This document shows, piece after piece, positions 61,057-64,000 of a stretch of 64,000 bases of DNA; position 1 is the first letter of the stretch; each line of letters begins with the position of its first letter. The position numbers and the translations under genes were made by a program. Source of the stretch: Hyphomicrobiales bacterium (lineage in GTDB: Bacteria; Pseudomonadota; Alphaproteobacteria; Rhizobiales; Rhizobiaceae); contig UBMU01000026.1 in NCBI GenBank assembly GCA_900466605.1, positions 18,201 through 82,200 of the forward strand, given 5' to 3'. The notes under the pieces were generated by a model, which ran no database searches, was not told the DNA's origin, and was given only the letters and a program-made list of their open reading frames with translations.

Positions 61057-61863
61057 ATGTCACATCTTCAAAGGAAACCATTCGGAAGCCATGGGAAGGT
61101 GCACGAGATTACGCCGCAGGCCGCTGGGTGGCGCTTCGTGGGGTTCTCGCTCTACCGCATCCGCGAGGGCGAACGGATTTCGGAGGAAACCGGGGATCGC
61201 GAGGTCATCCTGGTCATGGTGGAAGGGAAGGCATCGTTCGTTGCTGGGGAGAAGAACTGGGGCGTGCTCGGCGAACGCATGAGCGTCTTCGAAAAGACAC
61301 CGCCGCATTGCCTTTATGTTCCCAACGCGAGCTCCTGGGAAGCGGTAGCCGCGACCGACTGCGTCATTGCTGTCTGCTCGGCCCCGGGACGGGGCGGGCA
61401 TCCCGCTCGCCGCATTGGTCCGGACGGGATCTCGCTTGCAGAGCGGGGTAAGGGCACCAATACGCGGTATGTGAACAATATCGCCATGGAGAACGAGGAC
61501 TACTGCGACTCGCTGCTCGTAACCGAGGTGTTCACTCCCGCAGGCCATTGGTCGAGTTATCCCTCGCACCGCCATGACGAGGGTGACTTTCCACGGATCA
61601 CCTATCTGGAGGAGACCTACTATCACCGGCTGAATCCTGCGGAAGGATTCGGGATACAGCGCGTCTATACCGACGATGGTCAGCTCGACGAGACCATGGC
61701 CGTCGCCGATGGCGATGTTGTGCTCGTTCCTCGCGGGCACCATCCCTGCGGAGCCCCGTATGGGTTCGAAATGTACTACCTGAACGTGATGGCGGGGCCA
61801 CTGAGAAAATGGCGCTTCGTAGCTGCTCCGGAAGTGGAGTGGATCATGAAGCGGGACGCATGA
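61057..61863 (+). CDS. iolB: 5-deoxy-glucuronate isomerase
   Basis: A 268-residue bicupin of the KduI/IolB family. The metal-binding segment of the second cupin is PSHRHDEGDFPRITYLEET, and VLVPRGHHPCGAPYGFEMYY closes it. It converts 5-deoxy-glucuronate, the IolD product, to 5-dehydro-2-deoxygluconate, the IolC substrate. It follows iolD after 9 bp. In the common rhizobial order iolE lies between iolD and iolB; here it does not. Confidence 0.95.
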   Translation: MSHLQRKPFGSHGKVHEITPQAAGWRFVGFSLYRIREGERISEETGDREVILVMVEGKASFVAGEKNWGVLGERMSVFEKTPPHCLYVPNASSWEAVAATDCVIAVCSAPGRGGHPARRIGPDGISLAERGKGTNTRYVNNIAMENEDYCDSLLVTEVFTPAGHWSSYPSHRHDEGDFPRITYLEETYYHRLNPAEGFGIQRVYTDDGQLDETMAVADGDVVLVPRGHHPCGAPYGFEMYYLNVMAGPLRKWRFVAAPEVEWIMKRDA

Positions 61864-61885
61864 CACGCAAGCTGGGAGAGACGAC

Positions 61886-62296
61886 ATGCCCCTGATGAAA
61901 ATCCATGTCCTCAAGGGACGGACCAACACGGAAATCGAAGAACTTCTCGAGGCCATTCACGACGCGATGGTGCGGGCGTTCAAGGTTCCGGAGAGGGATC
62001 TGTACCAGATCCTGACTGAACACGAACGAACGCACATGCGCGCCCTTGATACCGGTCTCGACATTCCGAGAACGGACAAATTCGTGATGATTGAGGTTGT
62101 CACCCGTCCGCGTTCACGGGCCGAGAAGATCGATTTCTATGGGGGCCTATGTCGTGAGCTTTCCGAGCGGTGCGGCATCGCGTCGTCGGATGTCATGATC
62201 TCGATGGTCGAGAACACGGACGAAGACTGGTCCTTCGGCCTCGGCCGCGCGCAGTTCGTCACGGGCGAACTCGCGTCGCATCGGCACGGTCAGTAG
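61886..62296 (+). CDS. Tautomerase-superfamily protein
   Basis: A 136-residue protein of the tautomerase family; Pro2 follows the initiator Met and would become the catalytic N-terminal proline. The sequence PLMKIHVLKGRTNTEIEELL starts the first beta-alpha-beta unit, and KFVMIEVVTRPRSRAEKIDF begins the second, giving a fused two-unit length. The C-terminal WSFGLGRAQFVTGEL is typical of the subgroup. The ribosome site is GGGAGAG. It is the last gene after iolB and may interconvert keto and enol forms of a diketo-cyclitol or deoxyhexulose acid. Confidence 0.88.
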   Translation: MPLMKIHVLKGRTNTEIEELLEAIHDAMVRAFKVPERDLYQILTEHERTHMRALDTGLDIPRTDKFVMIEVVTRPRSRAEKIDFYGGLCRELSERCGIASSDVMISMVENTDEDWSFGLGRAQFVTGELASHRHGQ

Positions 62297-62589
62297 ACCG
62301 CCGCCGCGACGGGAACATCGCGTTTGAATTGAGTAACATCTTGGCTCGCTACTCGCGCGCAGGGACATACTTGCCCCTGCGGCGCAGACGATGAAGAGGC
62401 GTCACGCGGATCACGCCGTCTCGCTGGATCGGCAGCAGTCGGCGCAGTTCAGAAACCTTCACGACCCTCGAATCGAGCAAACAACTACTCGGTTAGTTTC
62501 CCGTCATAAAAGCCTGCAATGACGCCGCGCATCTGTTGAGGAGGTCGCCCGCGTGGCGACCGCCGGTTCCTTGCCCGGGCACCGCGGCG
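62297..62589. other. Gap between tautomerase and convergent ABM gene
   Basis: About 290 bp with no gene or clear terminator hairpin seen. Confidence 0.35.
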
Positions 62590-62958
62590 TCAGGCCACAC
62601 AGACGCCCGGCACCGCGACCTTCTGGAAGAGATGCGGGCTAGCCACGGCGGACGACGGATAGTCCGAGAGTTTAGCGATGAACTCGGGATGGCTGAACGC
62701 CGCGCGGAAAGCTCCCGTCGATTCCCAAACCGCGTAGTTGAGATAGGTCGGGCTCGGTCCGATCGCGCGGTGAAGCTGGGTAGAGATGAAACCCGGCTGT
62801 TCCTTCATGAACGCGGCGTCGTCCTCCCAGGCCGAGAAGAAGGTCGGCTCGTCCGCCTCCTCCAGTGTGAACACGTTCACAAGGACGACGGGCGCCGCAT
62901 CTATCTCGAGCTGCTTCTGGATGGGAAAATTGGGGTCTAGGGGCTTCCGAAGGATCAA
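62590..62958 (-). CDS. ABM-type (antibiotic biosynthesis monooxygenase fold) protein, 5' end disturbed
   Basis: A 122-residue dimeric-alpha/beta-barrel protein: VVLVNVFTLEEADEPTFFSA, DDAAFMKEQPGFISTQLHR, YLNYAVWESTGAFRAAF and SSAVASPHLFQKVAVPGVCV are typical. Only a TTG at 62958 is available as start and it has no ribosome site. The first codons lie inside the 42-bp repeat copy 2, and family-like sequence begins at about residue 5 (KPLDPNFPIQKQLE), so the native start was probably replaced by a rearrangement. The protein core is intact but expression is doubtful. Confidence 0.75.
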   Translation of the reverse strand: MILRKPLDPNFPIQKQLEIDAAPVVLVNVFTLEEADEPTFFSAWEDDAAFMKEQPGFISTQLHRAIGPSPTYLNYAVWESTGAFRAAFSHPEFIAKLSDYPSSAVASPHLFQKVAVPGVCVA

Positions 62959-62986
62959 CGAACAATCCGGCGGAAGAACCTTGCCG
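62945..62986 (+). repeat. 42-bp dispersed repeat, copy 2 (copy 1 at 39345-39386)
   Basis: Identical to copy 1 at 40 of 42 positions. Its left end coincides with the point where the ABM gene loses normal sequence, as expected for a recombination junction. The left arm of the internal inverted repeat has one change (AAGGATC), so the hairpin is weaker here. Confidence 0.7.
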
Positions 62987-63038
62987 ATACTACGGATCGA
63001 GTGGGCTAAGATTCACCCTGGAATCCACGAACGGCCTA

Positions 63039-63119
63039 GCCCATCGCATGGGCAAGCGTATCGTGGTGTACGACGCCGATGCGGTGGACGCCTACGCCCA
63101 CGATGTGGTTCATCCCTGA
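63039..63119 (+). pseudogene. Excisionase-like C-terminal fragment
   Basis: The plus-strand frame ending TGA at 63119 encodes HRMGKRIVVYDADAVDAYA plus six residues, the wing and C-terminal helix of small excisionase-type winged-helix proteins (the xHRMGKR-IxxxxxDxxAY pattern). The preceding HTH is not found in frame. It lies 115 bp from the first tRNA fragment, as in integrated elements. Confidence 0.5.
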
Positions 63120-63233
63120 AGAGTGAAGCCGCAGTCCCGGCCGGCGCCAGCCGTCGGCCGGCGGCCATGTTGTCAAAAACGTTGTCAGCTTTCCGTCCCA
63201 GCCATGTTCATCGTCACGAAAGCCCGGATTTCG

Positions 63234-63282
63234 TGGTAGGCGGAGGGGGATTCGAACCCCCAACCAAACGGGTATGAAGCGC
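63234..63282 (-). other. tRNA 3'-end fragment 1 (CAT anticodon), likely att remnant
   Basis: On the minus strand the sequence contains CAT in anticodon position, a perfect T arm (GGGGG TTCGAAT CCCCC), an acceptor 3' strand TCCGCCT and CCA at 63236-63234. The acceptor and D-arm halves are absent upstream, so it is not a functional tRNA. Such 3' ends are left by tyrosine integrases that use tRNA genes as attachment sites. Confidence 0.7.
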
Positions 63283-63414
63283 CTGCTAGACTCCACGGCG
63301 GGTTCCCCTATCTCACTGATAACCAATAGCTTTCGCCGCTGCCGTAGAATTCGCGGCGCCCGCAGAAATGCGTGCCTCGCGTCGACGCGCAGTGCTAGTC
63401 CCAAAGGGGGGAAA

Positions 63415-63461
63415 TGGTGGGCCCGGAGGGACTCGAACCCCCAACCAAGCGGTTATGAGCC
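63415..63461 (-). other. tRNA 3'-end fragment 2 (CAT anticodon), likely att remnant
   Basis: On the minus strand GGCTCATAACCG (anticodon CAT) is followed by a T arm GGGGG TTCGAGT CCCTC, acceptor strand CGGGCCC and CCA at 63417-63415. No matching 5' half (GGGCCCG) is found within the next 80 bp. It differs from fragment 1 in acceptor sequence, so two tRNA genes or diverged copies contributed. Confidence 0.7.
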
Positions 63462-63507
63462 ATAGGTTCTAGCTTAAACTCTCAAGAGCATACAATTGAT
63501 TGGGGGC

Positions 63508-63840
63508 TTATCGACGGGTTTTTGCGGCGACAATCGCTTCCGCTTGTATGACGCACAGCTCGATTTCTTGCTTAGACATTCCATTCGCAGCGTTTGCGAA
63601 GCGTTCAATGAAGTCGGTTAATTCCGGATGAGTCGTAGTAGTGGATACGCCGAGCATCCAATTTGGCGAAGTCCCAAGGGCGCTCGCTATTCGCACGAGT
63701 GTGACTAAATCGGGCTCGCGGCGACCGGAAGCGTAGTGGGCGTAACGGCGCTCGTCGAGTCCCGCCCGCCTCGCTGCTTCGGCGTTCGAAATGCCCAGTT
63801 GTCGGGCTCGCTCCTGCAAGCGTCTGGCAAGTGTCTCCAT
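63508..63840 (-). CDS. XRE-family (Cro/CI-type HTH) regulator
   Basis: A 110-residue protein. The HTH_3 domain (about 7-62) reads ARQLGISNAEAARRAGLDER then YAHYASGRREPDLVTLVRIA, followed by a short helical tail (75-110). Small single-domain regulators of this kind are common on prophages and islands, consistent with nearby tRNA fragments. Palindromes GGAACA/TGTTCC and AGAACA/TGTTCT lie directly upstream and may be its operators. It is divergent from a LysR gene at 63941. Confidence 0.88.
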   Translation of the reverse strand: METLARRLQERARQLGISNAEAARRAGLDERRYAHYASGRREPDLVTLVRIASALGTSPNWMLGVSTTTTHPELTDFIERFANAANGMSKQEIELCVIQAEAIVAAKTRR

Positions 63841-63841
63841 T

Positions 63842-63920
63842 GGAACACTTTGTTCCTCACTGACACGTCTCTGGCTACGAACAATATGGAGTGATATAAG
63901 AACAAAATGTAGTGTTCTGG
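63842..63920. promoter_or_regulatory. XRE/LysR divergent region with AGAACA-type palindromes
   Basis: GGAACA (63842-63847) and TGTTCC (63851-63856) form one palindrome with a 3-bp centre. AGAACA (63901-63906) and TGTTCT (63915-63920) form another with an 8-bp centre. Both share a GAACA half-site, suggesting one dimeric regulator binds both, most likely the XRE protein. A GAGGAG ribosome site for the LysR gene begins at 63925. Confidence 0.6.
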
Positions 63921-63940
63921 TCGAGGAGACAGTCGCATAT

Positions 63941-64000
63941 GGAACTACGTCAACTCTCGTATTTCAAAGCAGTGGCCGAAGAACTGCACTTCGGCAGGGC
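63941..64000 (+). CDS. LysR-family regulator, N-terminus only
   Basis: The first 20 codons, MELRQLSYFKAVAEELHFGR, are the standard opening of a LysR winged HTH. The ATG follows GAGGAG by about 10 bp. The gene continues beyond the window. Confidence 0.8.

Noticed and set aside
63234..63461. Complete tRNA-Met or tRNA-Ile genes
   Set aside because: The 3' halves are clear but no complementary acceptor 5' strands or D arms exist upstream on the minus strand.
1..64000. CRISPR arrays, tandem repeats or replication origins
   Set aside because: No regularly spaced direct repeats, iterons or repABC/parAB-type genes were seen.

Overview
The window looks like an accessory catabolic region of a rhizobial alphaproteobacterium (Rhizobiaceae or a close relative). 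This is inferred from the moderately high GC, the AGGAGG-type ribosome sites, the IolC-DUF2090 fusion, the CbbA-type class II aldolase and the density of LysR, IclR, LacI and ABC sugar or peptide transport genes. No replication gene, rRNA or complete tRNA is present. Pseudogenes, gene fragments, a VapBC pair and tRNA 3' fragments indicate a patchwork built by transfer and deletion.

Layout. 1-3.0 kb: the end of a VOC gene, an SDR lacking its Tyr/Lys pair, a divergent LysR gene, and vapBC. 3.0-4.2 kb: decayed DNA with a SulP transporter pseudogene. 4.3-15.1 kb: a LysR gene divergent from one long operon encoding a maleate-isomerase/Asp-Glu-racemase-like protein, a five-gene Dpp-type ABC importer, an HMG-CoA-lyase/isopropylmalate-synthase-like protein, a cyanuric-acid-hydrolase/barbiturase-like ring-opening amidohydrolase and a TIM-barrel isomerase. 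All three recognisable enzymes have altered catalytic positions, so this is the best candidate for an undescribed pathway. 15.6-21.8 kb: a TetR gene with two tet-like operators and an alpha/beta hydrolase, htpG, an LssY_C membrane protein and a broken LysR gene.

21.9-41.1 kb: a carbohydrate island around an IclR regulator. On one side is a minus-strand operon: class II aldolase, OtnC and OtnK (tetronate to DHAP), a racemase-like protein and a solute-binding-like protein without a signal peptide. On the other side are plus-strand gnd, zwf, fbp, a zinc alcohol dehydrogenase, a DctA-like symporter, an M24 peptidase, an OtnI/Hyi-type isomerase, tkt and pgi. Together these enzymes could take DHAP through fructose bisphosphate and glucose 6-phosphate into the oxidative pentose phosphate pathway as a cycle. 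A palindrome TTTNACANTGTNAAA recurs in four intergenic spaces here and may be the IclR operator.

41.1-46.1 kb: a decaying locus with a frameshifted TIM-barrel gene, a LacI gene, an intact Gfo/Idh/MocA dehydrogenase followed by two such genes fused out of frame by deletion, and a LacI fragment. 46.1-62.3 kb: a LacI gene divergent from a sugar/cyclitol ABC transporter, TIM-barrel isomerases (one IolH-like), two Gfo/Idh/MocA dehydrogenases, a beta-propeller lactonase, an EamA transporter, iolC, iolD, iolB and a tautomerase. No recognisable iolE or iolA is present. 62.6-64 kb: an ABM monooxygenase whose 5' end overlaps a 42-bp repeat also found before pgi, an excisionase-like remnant, two tRNA 3'-end fragments (CAT anticodon), an XRE regulator with palindromic operators, and the start of another LysR gene.
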